Part shown: positions 41,622 through 53,118 of the stretch, in pieces
How positions within the stretch are numbered: position 1 is the stretch's first letter
Layout: the number at the start of each line of letters is the position of its first letter
Assembly (NCBI GenBank): GCA_052174135.1
Contig: JBQMRZ010000027.1
Span: 555,284 to 619,283, forward strand
Reading direction: 5' to 3'
Length of the DNA: 64,000 nt
Origin: Arsenophonus sp052174135
GTDB lineage: Bacteria > Pseudomonadota > Gammaproteobacteria > Enterobacterales > Enterobacteriaceae
Notes under the pieces: generated by a model
Seen by the model: the letters and a program-made list of their open reading frames with translations, nothing else
Database searches by the model: none
What the model was told of the DNA's origin: nothing
Translations under genes and position numbers: made by a program

Positions 41622-41846
41622 ATGTCACGAGTCTGCCAAATTACTGGTAAACGATCTATAAGTGGTAATAATCGGTCGCATGCAATGAATGCAACTAAAC
41701 GTCGTTTTCTGCCAAATCTTCATTCTCATCGTTTTTGGGTCGAATCTAAAAAACGTTTCATAAGACTTCGTGTATCGGCAAAAGGTATACGTATAATTGA
41801 TAAAAAAGGAATCGAAGCAATTTTTTCAGAACTTCGTATTCGTTAG
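41622..41846 (+). CDS. rpmB: 50S ribosomal protein L28
   Basis: The 74-residue protein begins SRVCQITGKR, then SGNNRSHAMNATKRRFLPNL, then HRFWVESKKRFIRLRVSAKG. It is basic throughout and close to E. coli L28 (78 aa), slightly shorter at the C-terminus. It heads the rpmB-rpmG operon directly after a consensus promoter. The single Cys is the usual one of enteric L28; the zinc-binding CxxC form is not present. Confidence 0.97.
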   Translation: MSRVCQITGKRSISGNNRSHAMNATKRRFLPNLHSHRFWVESKKRFIRLRVSAKGIRIIDKKGIEAIFSELRIR

Positions 41847-41874
41847 TTATAAATTTTAAAAATAAGGAATTAAA

Positions 41875-42042
41875 ATGACCAAAAATATTCGAGAAAAAAT
41901 TAAGTTAGTTTCTTCTAAAAATACAGGTCACTTTTATACTACAACAAAAAACAAACGTACTATGCCTGAAAAATTAGAAATAAAAAAATTTGACCCGGTT
42001 ATTCGTAAACATGTAATTTATAAAGAAGTTAAAATTAAATAG
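41875..42042 (+). CDS. rpmG: 50S ribosomal protein L33
   Basis: This small gene of 55 residues has the family's normal length: MTKNIREKIKLVSSKNTGHF, then YTTTKNKRTMPEKLEIKKFD, then PVIRKHVIYKEVKIK. It contains no cysteine, so it is the zinc-independent form. It follows rpmB after 28 bp with an AAGGAA ribosome-binding site, the standard rpmB-rpmG pair. In E. coli mutM follows; here nothing does. Confidence 0.97.
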   Translation: MTKNIREKIKLVSSKNTGHFYTTTKNKRTMPEKLEIKKFDPVIRKHVIYKEVKIK

Positions 42043-43524
42043 TTTTAATATAAATTCAAATTAAATTCTATATTTATTAAGTTTTTTTTATTTTAATTCT
42101 TAAAACTTTTTTATTGAGTTTCAGATTATTTTTTTTAATAAATTAATTATTTTTATCAAAAAAAGTATTTTAAGTATAATTTTCAAATTTTAATAAGTAA
42201 TTCTTAATATTTAATTTATTCTATATACAACTTTTATGACTTTTAATTAATTAACATTTAATACTTATATATTAATTGTTTTTAAAATTTTTGATTCTTA
42301 ATAAAAATGAAACTTAAAAACATTGCATTGAGTTATTATTTTGATGAATTTTAAAAAAAAGACTTTTTATCTCAATCAATTTCTTCTAATTAAACTAATT
42401 TAATTTATTTTTTAATATGTATTTTTATTAAAAAATTTTCTGATTTTTATCCTTTACTTAAGATAAAAAAACAGATTATATTCTTTAGATTTAAAAGATT
42501 ACTGATAATTTTATAACCTTTTCAATTAGAAAATGAGTTTTTATTTCATAAAAGGTAATTCTTAATACAAAAAACAATTAATTTAAATAATTTTTAATTA
42601 TTTAATATTTTCTAATAAATTATAATATCACTAATATTTATTTATGTATTTTAATATTGAAATTTGAATGATTTTCATTTAATTTAAATCTACTAAGATA
42701 TTTGTAATTATTATAAATAATTAATTATTATTGTATAATATTAACAAACTTTTTAAAAAATAAATGTTTTAGCGTATATCGCATTAAAAGTTTATAAAAT
42801 ATTTAAAAAAATAAAAAAATAAATTGATAAATAAAAATCATTTATTTATTTAAATAAAAAATTAATTTTAAAAAAAACATATTAAATATTATATAATAAC
42901 CATCAATGAATAAAACTAAAATAATTATTATTTAAAAAATGAATAAAAGATTAAAATTTCAACTATTATAATTTTACATTATTAATAAATTATTAAAAAA
43001 CTTAATTTTTATAAAATGCTATCATATTTAATCTTAAAATTACAATTTTAACAAATTTAACTCAATATAAAAAATATTAATTAGATTAAAAAAATATAAT
43101 AATTCAACTTATCATTCATTATCAATGATAAGTTAATAATTAAAATAATAAAATCGATTATTTGATTTTTATTTATAAAATTTATATTATTTTATCTTCA
43201 ATAATTTATTATTTTAATAATATCTTTATGAAATTTATTGCCATAGTTTATTTGATTTGTGGATTTATTAAAAATGAATAATATAATAGAGAAGTATTCT
43301 CTACTTAACTATTACTATTCCAATTTTAATAATTAATTATATTAATATTTATTGTTAATTGATATCCATCAATATAAATAATAAAACATTTTACTTAACT
43401 TTTTTTTAAAAATAAAATTCTTCTTATTATGAAAACTCTTTGTTATACAAAGAAAATTAAATTTATCAAAAGATATATAAAAAAATATATAGATTATAGA
43501 GTGAAATTTAATGTTATTTTTTTT
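42043..43524. other. 1.5-kb gene-free stretch (mutM position)
   Basis: MutM, the 8-oxoguanine glycosylase, follows rpmG in E. coli. No segment of it was recognised. A hairpin at 43106-43134 is listed separately. The rpmG-cysS junction is not an E. coli adjacency. Confidence 0.5.
43106..43134. terminator. Hairpin downstream of cysS
   Basis: A perfect 11-bp stem, AACTTATCATT with AATGATAAGTT, has a 7-nt loop and lies about 390 bp beyond the cysS stop. On the minus strand it is followed by a T-rich run (TATTATATTTTTTT). It could be a distal terminator for cysS or a remnant of a lost gene's terminator. Confidence 0.4.
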
Positions 43525-44922
43525 TTATTTACAATACCATATTGTCCCCTTTGGACCATCTTCTAATAAAATATTCATTTTAGTGAGTTCATGGCGCAAT
43601 AGATCTGCTTGTTCCCATAATTTATTTTTGCGAGCATCATTACGTTGTTTAATTAATTTCTCAATTTTTTCCATTTCAGATTTATGAGAAATTTTTGTTC
43701 GATTTTGTAAAAATTTTTCTGGATTTTTAGTTAAAAATCCTAATATATTCCCAAGTTGACGTAATTGTAACGAAAAACTATTTGCCATTCTCATGTTATT
43801 ATTTGCTTTTAATTGATTAATTTTTGTTGCCAGATCAAATAAAACTGAATATGCTTTAGGGGTATTAAAATCATCGTTCATTGCTGCCATAAAGCGCAAT
43901 TTAAATGTTTTATTTTCAATAAATTCAATATTATCATTATTAGTATCTCGTAAAGCAATATAAAGATGTTCAAGTGCTTTACGAGCTTGTTTTAAGTTTT
44001 CTTCAGTATAATTTAATTGGCTACGATAAAGTCCCGATAATAAAAAATAACGCATAGTTTCAGCATCATGATTTGTTAATACATCACGAATAGTAAAAAA
44101 ATTATTTAATGATTTTGACATTTTCTTTTGATTAATCATAACCATTCCAGTATGTATCCAATAATTTACATATGATTCATCATTATTAGCACAGGTTGAT
44201 TGCGCTATTTCATTTTCATGATGGGGAAATATTAAATCTATTCCTCCACCATGAATATCAAAATATTTACCTAGCTCCTTACCATTCATAGCAGAACACT
44301 CAATATGCCAACCAGGTCGCCCTTCCCCCCAAGGAGAAGACCAACTAGGCTCATTTTGTTTAGACATTTTCCATAACACAAAATCTAACGGATTAAGTTT
44401 GGCATCAGGTACTTTAACTCGCGCACCAGCTTCTAATTGCTCAAAATTTTGACGAGATAATGAACCATAATTAGGATAACTATTAATAGCAAACATAATA
44501 TCACCATTATCAGCAATGTAAGCATTCCCACGCTTAATTAATCGCTTAATTAAATCAATAATTTCTTTAATATAACATGTTACTCTTGGTTCAAAATCAG
44601 GGCGCAAAATATTTAAGGAATCAAAATCTTTATACATTTCAAATAACATTTCTGATGTTAAAGTATCACATGTTTTACCATTTTCAGCTGCCCGTTTAAT
44701 AATCTTATCATCAACATCAGTAATATTCCGTACATAAATCAAATTGTAACCAAGATAACGTAAATAACGGCTAATTACATCAAAAACAACAAAAGTTCTA
44801 CCATGTCCAATATGACATAAATCATAAATGGTGACACCACATACATACATACCAATTTTATCTGAATTAATTGGTTTAAACTCTTTTTTTTGACGGCTTA
44901 ATGTATTATAAATTTTTAACAT
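43525..44922 (-). CDS. cysS: Cysteinyl-tRNA synthetase
   Basis: This class I synthetase charges tRNA-Cys. It has 465 residues (E. coli 461). Zinc ligands are visible in YVCGVTIYD (residue 28), HIECSAMNGKELG (near 210) and FPHHENEIAQS (near 235). ATP-binding signatures are HIGH (residues 37-40) and KKMSKSLNNF near 268. The C-terminal helical anticodon-binding domain is complete and ends DGPKGTIWYCK. It is separated from lpxH by a gap where ppiB lies in E. coli. Confidence 0.97.
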   Translation of the reverse strand: MLKIYNTLSRQKKEFKPINSDKIGMYVCGVTIYDLCHIGHGRTFVVFDVISRYLRYLGYNLIYVRNITDVDDKIIKRAAENGKTCDTLTSEMLFEMYKDFDSLNILRPDFEPRVTCYIKEIIDLIKRLIKRGNAYIADNGDIMFAINSYPNYGSLSRQNFEQLEAGARVKVPDAKLNPLDFVLWKMSKQNEPSWSSPWGEGRPGWHIECSAMNGKELGKYFDIHGGGIDLIFPHHENEIAQSTCANNDESYVNYWIHTGMVMINQKKMSKSLNNFFTIRDVLTNHDAETMRYFLLSGLYRSQLNYTEENLKQARKALEHLYIALRDTNNDNIEFIENKTFKLRFMAAMNDDFNTPKAYSVLFDLATKINQLKANNNMRMANSFSLQLRQLGNILGFLTKNPEKFLQNRTKISHKSEMEKIEKLIKQRNDARKNKLWEQADLLRHELTKMNILLEDGPKGTIWYCK

Positions 44923-45612
44923 GAGACTTTTCCATCATTAGCAATACATGCAATAAATATATGATGTTGATCACAACATTACAAAAATGGTATTATTAAA
45001 AATAAGCATTATTAATAGAAGTTTTATATTTTGAATTATATAAATATAGAGTACAGAAAATTTCTAATACTCTATAAATATAAAGAATTATAATGATATA
45101 AAATTAAGTAATTGGTTTATATAAATTAATTACTTTTTTAATTTTTAAATTAATTTATTAAAAATATTATCATAAAAATTTATGATGAAAAACTGATAAT
45201 TATTATAAAATTTATTAAAATATCATTTTAATAAATTTTATAATAATATTTTTTTAAAATACCATTAAAAATCTTGTAATTTAAAGAAATGCTTTTAAAT
45301 TTTTAATAAATAAAAAATCATGATCCAATTAAAATAAATAACAAATTAAAGATAATTACGATACATTTACAATAATTAGAAGTAATAATCTATAATTAGT
45401 AATAAAAATTCTTTATTAAATAACATATATTAAATTTCAAAATTTTATTGTTCAGAATAAAAAATAATTTCTGAGTCATTTTGTTTTATTAAAGTAGTTA
45501 ATAGAGTTTTTTAGTAAAATTTAAAAAAAAATGAACTAAAGTAACATATATAAAATTTATCAGTTAAAATGTTATCATTAAATATATAATGATTAATAAA
45601 TAATGATAAACT
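44923..45612. other. Gene-free stretch (ppiB position)
   Basis: E. coli has the peptidyl-prolyl isomerase gene ppiB between cysS and lpxH, which would be on the plus strand here. No PpiB segment was recognised. A TATATAAT stretch about 25 bp ahead of lpxH may be its -10 element. Confidence 0.5.
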
Positions 45613-46338
45613 ATGGCAATTTTATTTATTGCTGACTTACATTTAAATGAAAAAGAGCCAATTATCACAATTGGTTTTTTACATTTTTTATCTGAACAAG
45701 CGAGTCACGCTAAAGCACTATATATTTTAGGTGATTTTTTTGATTATTGGATTGGTGATGATTATCAAAACTCATTACACAAAACTATAGCAAAAAAACT
45801 TAAAGAACTGCAAAATAAAGGTGTACTTTGTTATTTTATTCATGGTAACCGTGATTTTTTAATAAATAAAAAATTTGCTAAAGAAAGTGGTTTGACCTTA
45901 TTGTCAGAAGAAAAAGTATTAACATTGCATGGATATACTATTCTTATATTACATGGCGATACACTTTGCACTGATAACATTTCCTATCAACGTTATCGAA
46001 AACGAGTATGTAATCGCTATTTACAAAAATTATTCTTATTACTTCCATTATCTATTCGCTATTTTATTCTTAAAAAAATACGTAAAAACAGCCAATCTAG
46101 AGCTCAGTTTAATTTAAAATACTTCAGGGATGTCAATAAACAAACAGTAATTAATAAATTTCGAAAATATCAAGTCGATTTAATGATTCATGGCCATACA
46201 CATCAATCTGCTATCCATAAAATTAATATTGACACTAGAATATTATATAGAGTGGTACTTGGCGATTGGCATCAAAACGGATCAGTTATTAAAATAACAC
46301 CTCAAACTATTGAGCTTATTCATTTTCCTTTTTATTAA
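45613..46338 (+). CDS. lpxH: UDP-2,3-diacylglucosamine pyrophosphatase LpxH
   Basis: LpxH cleaves UDP-2,3-diacylglucosamine to lipid X in lipid A synthesis on the inner face of the inner membrane. The 241-residue protein is a calcineurin-type metallophosphatase with metal-ligand motifs IADLHLN near residue 6, LGDFFDYWIGDD near 40, IHGNRDF near 79, HGDTLCTD near 115 and IHGHTHQSA near 195. It is full length, implying lipid A is still made. It heads the lpxH-purE-purK series on the plus strand, the E. coli order. Confidence 0.96.
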   Translation: MAILFIADLHLNEKEPIITIGFLHFLSEQASHAKALYILGDFFDYWIGDDYQNSLHKTIAKKLKELQNKGVLCYFIHGNRDFLINKKFAKESGLTLLSEEKVLTLHGYTILILHGDTLCTDNISYQRYRKRVCNRYLQKLFLLLPLSIRYFILKKIRKNSQSRAQFNLKYFRDVNKQTVINKFRKYQVDLMIHGHTHQSAIHKINIDTRILYRVVLGDWHQNGSVIKITPQTIELIHFPFY

Positions 46339-46463
46339 TATTTTATTATTTCAACTTAATTATGAGATAAAATTAAGTAAATATTTTCCTTCCTTATTAG
46401 ACATGATATAATTTTATTTAGTTCAAAATAAATAAATAATTAAAATTTAGGAGAAATAAATTA

Positions 46464-46997
46464 ATGATCGCTAAGTTTGATGTAAAAAAAACGTTAAATT
46501 CTAGCCAACCAAAAATTGCTATAGTAATGGGTTCAAAGAGCGACTGGGATACAATGAAATATGCTGCAGATATACTTTATGAATTAGCAATATCTTATCA
46601 TGTAGAAATTATTTCTGCTCATCGAACGCCAGATAAACTCTTTATGTTTGCTGAACAAGCAAAAGAAAAAGGATTTCACGTTATTATTGCCGGTGCGGGT
46701 GGAGCGGCGCATTTACCCGGTATGTTAGCAGCAAAAACGTTAGTTTCTGTTTTTGGTGTTCCTGTTGTAACAGAGATATTTAATGGCATTGATAGTCTTT
46801 ATTCGATTATTCAAATGCCAAAAGGTATTCCTGTAGCTACTTTTTCAATTGGTAAAGTTGGAGCGGAAAATGCGGCATTATTGGCAGCACAATTTCTTGC
46901 CAACACAGATAATAAGCTTTATCAATATTTATTGAGTTGGCGTTTAAAAAAAACTAATGATGTCTTAAATAATCCGGATCCTAGGGAAATTAAATGA
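46464..46997 (+). CDS. purE: N5-carboxyaminoimidazole ribonucleotide mutase PurE
   Basis: PurE converts N5-CAIR to CAIR in purine synthesis, working with PurK. The 177-residue protein (E. coli 169) has IAIVMGSKSDWDTM near residue 18, the catalytic His segment SAHRTPDKLF near 50 and AGAGGAAHLPGMLAAKT near 75. The strand after GVPV reads VTEIFNGIDSLYSI, whereas most class I PurE have QS and a small-residue stretch before the DSL motif, so the substrate loop has drifted. An AGGAGA ribosome-binding site is optimal. Its TGA overlaps the ATG of purK (ATGA), indicating coupled translation. Confidence 0.95.
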   Translation: MIAKFDVKKTLNSSQPKIAIVMGSKSDWDTMKYAADILYELAISYHVEIISAHRTPDKLFMFAEQAKEKGFHVIIAGAGGAAHLPGMLAAKTLVSVFGVPVVTEIFNGIDSLYSIIQMPKGIPVATFSIGKVGAENAALLAAQFLANTDNKLYQYLLSWRLKKTNDVLNNPDPREIK

Positions 46998-48088
46998 AGA
47001 CAATTATTGTTCTTGGTAATGGACAGTTAAGTCGTATGTTACGTCAAGCAGGAGAGCCATTAGGAATTACTGTTCATCCGATTAGTATTGATAATGATAA
47101 ATTATTAGAGAGTATTCATTATGAAAGTAGCATTGTAACAACTGAAATTGAGCACTGGCCAAAAACTTCACTTACATGTAAATTAACTTGTCATCCTAAT
47201 TTTATTAATCGTAATCTTTTCCCGAAACTAACTGATAGATTGCTACAAAAAAGATTGATAAATTCTTTATCGTTAACAACTGTTTTTTGGAAACCCCTTA
47301 GTAATCAAGCTCAATGGCCACAATTATTTACCGAGCTAGGTGATCTTGTTATCGTTAAATCTCGAATTGGTGGCTATGATGGTCGTTGGCAATGGTATAT
47401 TACACCTGATAATATATCAACATTACCAATTGAGATTTATGGCCAAGCTATTGTTGAAAAAATAATTAATTTTTCAGGAGAAATTTCGCTTATCGGGGCA
47501 CGTAATATAAATGGTGAGTGCGTTTTTTATCCGATAACATATAATTTTCATCAAAAATTTATGTTACGAGCAAGTATTGTTTTTCCTAATCCAGATAAAA
47601 AAATGCAAATGCAGGCAGAATTAATGCTTTCAACTATTATGAAAACATTAAATTATATAGGCGTAATGGCTATGGAATGTTTTATTTTAAATAATAAAAT
47701 ATTAATCAATGAATTATCACCACGTGTTCATAATAGTGGTCATTGGACACAAAATGGTGCTTCTATTAGTCAGTTTGAACTTCATTTACGAGCTATTTTA
47801 AATCTACCAATCCCTACTCCTAATACAGAAACTATATCAGTTATGATGAATTTGATAGGTATAACACTAAATCCTGCATGGCTGTCATTACCTTTAGTTC
47901 ATTTTCACTGGTATGAGAAAGACGTCCGATTAAAACGAAAAGTAGGGCATCTAAATTTATGTAGTAATAATTGCCAGTCTTTAAGTGACTCGTTAAATAT
48001 AATACAAAAATTACTTCCTAATGAATATAATGACAGCATTATATGGTTAAATAAAAAATTAACACATTTTTCAATAAGAAGAAAATAA
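46994..48088 (+). CDS. purK: N5-carboxyaminoimidazole ribonucleotide synthase PurK
   Basis: This ATP-grasp enzyme carboxylates AIR with bicarbonate to give N5-CAIR, the substrate of PurE. It has 364 residues (E. coli 355). The pre-ATP-grasp domain starts IIVLGNGQLSRMLRQAGEPL. The ATP-grasp part shows VKSRIGGYDGRWQW near 125, the metal-binding MAMECFILNNKILINELSPRVHNSGH near 225-250, and IGASISQFE-like NGASISQFELHLRA after it. The C-terminal HWYEKDVRLKRKVGHLN is the usual end domain. It overlaps purE by 4 bp. Confidence 0.96.
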   Translation: MKTIIVLGNGQLSRMLRQAGEPLGITVHPISIDNDKLLESIHYESSIVTTEIEHWPKTSLTCKLTCHPNFINRNLFPKLTDRLLQKRLINSLSLTTVFWKPLSNQAQWPQLFTELGDLVIVKSRIGGYDGRWQWYITPDNISTLPIEIYGQAIVEKIINFSGEISLIGARNINGECVFYPITYNFHQKFMLRASIVFPNPDKKMQMQAELMLSTIMKTLNYIGVMAMECFILNNKILINELSPRVHNSGHWTQNGASISQFELHLRAILNLPIPTPNTETISVMMNLIGITLNPAWLSLPLVHFHWYEKDVRLKRKVGHLNLCSNNCQSLSDSLNIIQKLLPNEYNDSIIWLNKKLTHFSIRRK

Positions 48089-51000
48089 ATTATCTTAAAA
48101 TAAAAAATAACTATATTATGAATTAAATTAGTATTTTATTCTATTACTGCTTCTACTTCTATTCAATAGACGTTTAATTCTATAGTTAGAATATCAACAT
48201 AATAATATATGTTTAATCTTATATACTTGTTATATATATTATTTTTTTATATAAATTAATTTACTTATTCACCATTTTATTTATTAAAATATTAATTTTT
48301 ATTAATATTAAAACTATAAAAGAAATAATATTTTTTAATGAAATTAAATATTTTTATATTAAATAACGCTAAATAGTTTCTAACCAAAAAATATTGAATT
48401 TTATAATAAAATAATTAAAAAAAAATTTAACCATTTTACTTATTATTTCAATTAAATTAATTTGATAATAATTATCAAGATCATTATACTTACTATAATC
48501 ACCAATACAAATGAATTCTGTTTAATAATAGAAAAATTAAATTATTATTAACATTATATTTACTTGAATATATAGTAATTTTGCTTGGTAAATTAATAAA
48601 GTTTTTAATAAATTTTAAAAAATGAACACATTAATTTTTAATAAAATTTGCATATTTATGATAGATAAATTTAAATTAATAAAAATTCATATTTTTTAAT
48701 TAATTTAATGAACAAAAAATATTAACATTATTGATAAATTTTAAAAAATGATAATTATTCTTTAATTAAAGAGATTTTATCAAAGATCAATTAATTAGTA
48801 TTATTATAGATAAATTATTTTTATAGTATGGAATTTAATGTCTAGTATTAAAAATATAACTGGCAATAATTTAATTTTATTGAGTGTTAAATTTTAATTT
48901 AATAACATTTGATTTATAATTATCAGTTTAATAAACTAATTTAGTTAATGATTAAGTATAGTAATAAATAAAATTTATTACTTTCATTTATCATAGATAA
49001 CTAATCAGTAATTTATTCTCTATTTACAATATATTAAAAATATCATCATTATTATCATTTATAGTAAATATATAAACAAAAAAATAATTAATGAAAAGTG
49101 ATGACTTAGATCTGACACTTAATAAAAAATTTTAATATCATATCTATCTTTTGAATGAGCTAATATTTTATTGGAATTAATTATTTTTATAGAGTATTAA
49201 TTAAATATATAAATAATTTTATAGATTATTACTATCTATAAACTATTTACCATATTACTTTTAATAAAATTATTTTTTAGAATTATTGTGCGCTTTAATT
49301 ATTTTAATAATTTTTAACATAAATCGATGATTTTTATCGTTATAAATTAACGTAAAATAATATCTAATGTATTTTAATGGTCAAAAATTAATAAAAAAAA
49401 TATAATTTTATCTAATGACATTCTATTTATAATAATTTAAAAATAAAAAAAAATTAAAATTAAGATAATTAATTATTATTGTATCAATATAATTATTGAT
49501 CAAAAATTTTTGTTTTTTTAATTAAAATATATAATAGTTCTCATCATTAAAAATATATATTATTTGATTTTAAAAATTATAAAAATACTTTTATGTACTA
49601 ATTGAATAAATATAAATAAAACTCTCATAAAATTAAATCTAATAAATTAGACTTAAATAATACTATTATTAATATACCCATAAAATTAAAATTATTAAAA
49701 AATTACATCATTATATTTAAATATCAAATTATCGTTTAAATCTATTATTTCAATAAAATTGAATATATTTATAAACACAATCAAGATTATATCTTTATCG
49801 CTAAATATACAATCGTTAAAACTATGATATAATTTAAATTTTAAAAAATGATTATTTTATTTATTAATAATAATATACTTCTAACTATTTACTTTTAGGA
49901 AAAACTTCTCATCATAAATAATGAATACTAAATACAATTACTTGATAAGTAATACTATTAACAAATATAATGTTAAAAAATTTATAGATTAAAAAATAAT
50001 ACTTTTAAATATATTTAATTACTTATATTATTTTCATGAAATTAATTATTTAAACTGACATAAATAATATTAGAATTAATAATATTATTTTTAATATTTT
50101 AAAATAAATTTTATTTATAATTGGCCATTAGATATATAACAATTAATATATATCTGTCGCCAATAAACAAAAAAACAATTATATGTAGTATTACTTATCT
50201 TAGTATTAAAAATTTATTATAAATAAAATTAATTTTATTAGTTTTTTATAAAATTAAATTTATAAGTATCTTTAATAATCAAATAAATGTATTTAGTTAA
50301 GTTAGTGAAGTTTAATAAAAAATAAAACTTTTATTTATTTTATTAATATAAATATGATTTTTTTTATTTAATTAAATTATACAATCAAAATTGTCTTTAA
50401 TAACTATTTATCATTTAGTATAATAAATAGAAATATAGAAAAAATTTATTATTATAATAAATAATAAATTTATATTTATTCATGTAAATATGCGCCTAAC
50501 AACAAGTTAAGATTATTTATAGCTATAACTAAAAAATTTTATATATAAAATTTTTTAGTTATTTTGATATTTTTTAAAAATTAAAATTTAATAATAACTA
50601 ATCATTATTTTTATAAAATTTAATTTTAGCTAAAATTTTTAAATATAAAATAACAGGTTAATTTAAAACAAATTAGATAAAAATTACCAATAATTGATAT
50701 GTAATTTTATACAATAAGATTCAATACTTATAATAAATTATACAAATATTAAACTTGTATTCTAATTTGTGTTGTTTTTAAAAGATGTCAATTTGATATT
50801 ATATATATGTTAAAAATAAATAATATATTGATCTGTTTAACTAAAAAATAAATACTGCGTATTTTAATAATGATAATTAAAAGAAAAATTATTATTTTTA
50901 TTAATCACCATTATATATATTTATATTATAAATAATATAAATATATATTACAAATTATTTTTACTTTTAGTTAATTAATTTGTGGTATAATAGGTTTATT

Positions 51001-51379
51001 TTCTCTTTAAAAAATTAAAATCTATAAATCTAAATAACTATTTAAGGTAAATCTATTTTTTTTAAAAATCCCCATGTAACAAATGATAACTATAAGCGTT
51101 AATAAATTTTCATAAATTTATTTAATATTAATATATTTTCCATATATATCGTTTTTAATTAATTTATAAAATTATTAAAATCATTATTTCAAGTATATAC
51201 ATTATAGATAGGAGTTAAATTTATTTAAAAATAAATAACTATAATAATAAATTAAAATTAATATTAAATAATTTAACAATTAAAAATAACTTTTAATTTT
51301 AAATAAAATAAAACTTAAATAATCATTAATATTAATAAAATATAATAATTATTTACTTAAATTTAATAAAATAAATATA
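48089..51379. other. 3.3-kb gene desert between purK and hemH
   Basis: In E. coli this interval holds a long series including gsk, ybaL, fsr and ushA. None was recognised on either strand. A perfect 38-bp palindrome at 50525-50562 is the only striking structure. Confidence 0.6.
50525..50562. repeat. Perfect 38-bp palindrome
   Basis: The left half begins ATAACTAAAAAATTTTATA and the right half is its exact reverse complement with no spacer. It lies about 0.8 kb downstream of hemH in dead DNA. A and T runs sit inside the arms, so a bidirectional terminator is one reading, but it is far from any gene end. Confidence 0.85.
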
Positions 51380-52345
51380 CTACATAATAAAATATTTAAC
51401 TAATTCAATCATTAAAATAATATGATTATCTGAAGAATTAAGAGCAGGTATATAATGATATTTTTCTCCACCAGAAGTAAAAAATAATTTTTTATTTTGT
51501 ATGTTAATTTCCTCTAGAGTTTCCAAACAGTCCACAGAAAAACCTGGACATAATAATTGAACATATTTAATTCCCTTTTTTGCTAAGTTTTTTAAGGTAA
51601 CATCTGTATAAGGTTTAAGCCAAAGTTCGCAACCAAAACGTGACTGATAAGTCATAATTATCTTATGAGCAGGAAAATCAATTAATTCACTAATTAAACG
51701 TGTTGTTAATGCGCATTCTAATGGATAAATATCACCTTTTTCTGCATAACGCTTGGGAAGACCGTGATAAGAAATTAATAATCGATCAGGTTTACCATAT
51801 CGTTCAAAACTTAACTCAATTGTTTTTTTTAATGCATTAATATAATAAGGATGATTAGCATAACTGCGAATAAAATGAAGTCCAGGTATTGTCCGATATT
51901 TTTTCAATATTTCACTAATGGTATAAAAAACTACAGCTGTAGTTGAATAAGAATATTGTGGATATAATGGTAATACAATGAGATTTTCAATCTTTTGATT
52001 TAAAAGTCTATCTATTGCTTCTGAAATAGAAGGTGAACCATAATTCATTCCAAATTCTATAGGAATATTTGGTAATTTTTTTGCTAAGGCAGTCTGTTGC
52101 TCTAAACTGTAATTTAATAATGGAGAACCATTTTTTGTCCAAATTGATCGATATAATTTAGCCATTTTAATAGAGCGTAATGGTAAAATTACTAAATGTA
52201 ATAATGGTTTCCAAATTATTTTCTGAATATCAATAACTCTAGTATCACTAAGAAATTCTTCTAAAAAACGTTTTACTGCTTTTATTGTTGGTGCATTTGG
52301 ACTTCCCATATTAACCAATAAAATACCATATTTCTTAATGATCAT
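51380..52345 (-). CDS. hemH: Ferrochelatase
   Basis: HemH inserts iron into protoporphyrin IX, the last step of haem synthesis, at the inner membrane. The 321-residue protein (E. coli 320) has GILLVNMGSPNAPT near residue 7, the porphyrin-binding KNGSPLL near 70, LPLYPQYSYSTT near 125, the catalytic-His signature LISYHGLPKRY near 190, YQSRFGCELWLKP near 235 and the acidic SVDCLETLEEI near 265. It lies downstream of adk in the adk-hemH order of E. coli. No other haem gene is in the window. Confidence 0.96.
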   Translation of the reverse strand: MIIKKYGILLVNMGSPNAPTIKAVKRFLEEFLSDTRVIDIQKIIWKPLLHLVILPLRSIKMAKLYRSIWTKNGSPLLNYSLEQQTALAKKLPNIPIEFGMNYGSPSISEAIDRLLNQKIENLIVLPLYPQYSYSTTAVVFYTISEILKKYRTIPGLHFIRSYANHPYYINALKKTIELSFERYGKPDRLLISYHGLPKRYAEKGDIYPLECALTTRLISELIDFPAHKIIMTYQSRFGCELWLKPYTDVTLKNLAKKGIKYVQLLCPGFSVDCLETLEEINIQNKKLFFTSGGEKYHYIPALNSSDNHIILMIELVKYFIM

Positions 52346-52473
52346 CTCAATTTCTTTATTTTATTAAAGATAAATATTTATTATATTACTATAATTTATC
52401 AAAAATTTTTATATTTATAAATCAGATATAAATATAATTATCAAAATTCAATGTTGATTTTATCAACTAATAA

Positions 52474-53118
52474 TTAACCTAAAATTTTACTTAACTCTTT
52501 AGTCACTTCATTAACTTTACGGCTTCCATCTAATTTAAAATATTTAGTATGAGAAGCGGTAGCTCTTTTGCGATAATAATCAATTAAAGGTTTTGTTAAA
52601 TTATGATATTCAACTAATCGCTTACGGATAATTTCTTCTTGATCATCTTTACGAATATTTAATTTTTCACCTGTAATATCATCTGTATTTTCTATTTTTG
52701 GCGGATTAAATTTAATATGATAAACACGACCAGAAGGTATGTGAACTCGACGACCAACAATACGTTCAATAACAATTTCATCAGGTACATAAAATTCTAA
52801 TATATAATCTACTGAAATATTCGTATTTTCCATTATATTTATTTGTGAAATAGTGCGTGGAAATCCATCTAATAAAAAACCATTTTGACAGTCATCATGT
52901 ATAATACGTTCTTTAACTAAAATAATAACTAACTCATCAGTAACAAGTTTACCGGTATCCATTAATTCTTTTACTTTTATGCTCCATTCCGTACATTCTT
53001 TTATTTTAGTACGCAACATATCACCTGTAGAAATTTGTGGAATACCATATTTTTGCATAATAAATTGCGCTAGAGTTCCCTTTCCTGCGCCAGGCGCACC
53101 GAATAGAATAATACGCAT
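52474..53118 (-). CDS. adk: Adenylate kinase
   Basis: Adk equilibrates ATP, ADP and AMP. The 214-residue protein is exactly the E. coli length. P-loop GAPGAGKGTLAQ is at residues 7-15, AMP-site ISTGDMLR near 30, LLDGFPRTISQ near 82, the long-form LID domain starts VGRRVHIPSGRVYHIKFNPP near 120 without zinc cysteines, and RKRLVEYHN near 165. An AGGGAG sequence lies upstream of the ATG. Confidence 0.97.
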   Translation of the reverse strand: MRIILFGAPGAGKGTLAQFIMQKYGIPQISTGDMLRTKIKECTEWSIKVKELMDTGKLVTDELVIILVKERIIHDDCQNGFLLDGFPRTISQINIMENTNISVDYILEFYVPDEIVIERIVGRRVHIPSGRVYHIKFNPPKIENTDDITGEKLNIRKDDQEEIIRKRLVEYHNLTKPLIDYYRKRATASHTKYFKLDGSRKVNEVTKELSKILG

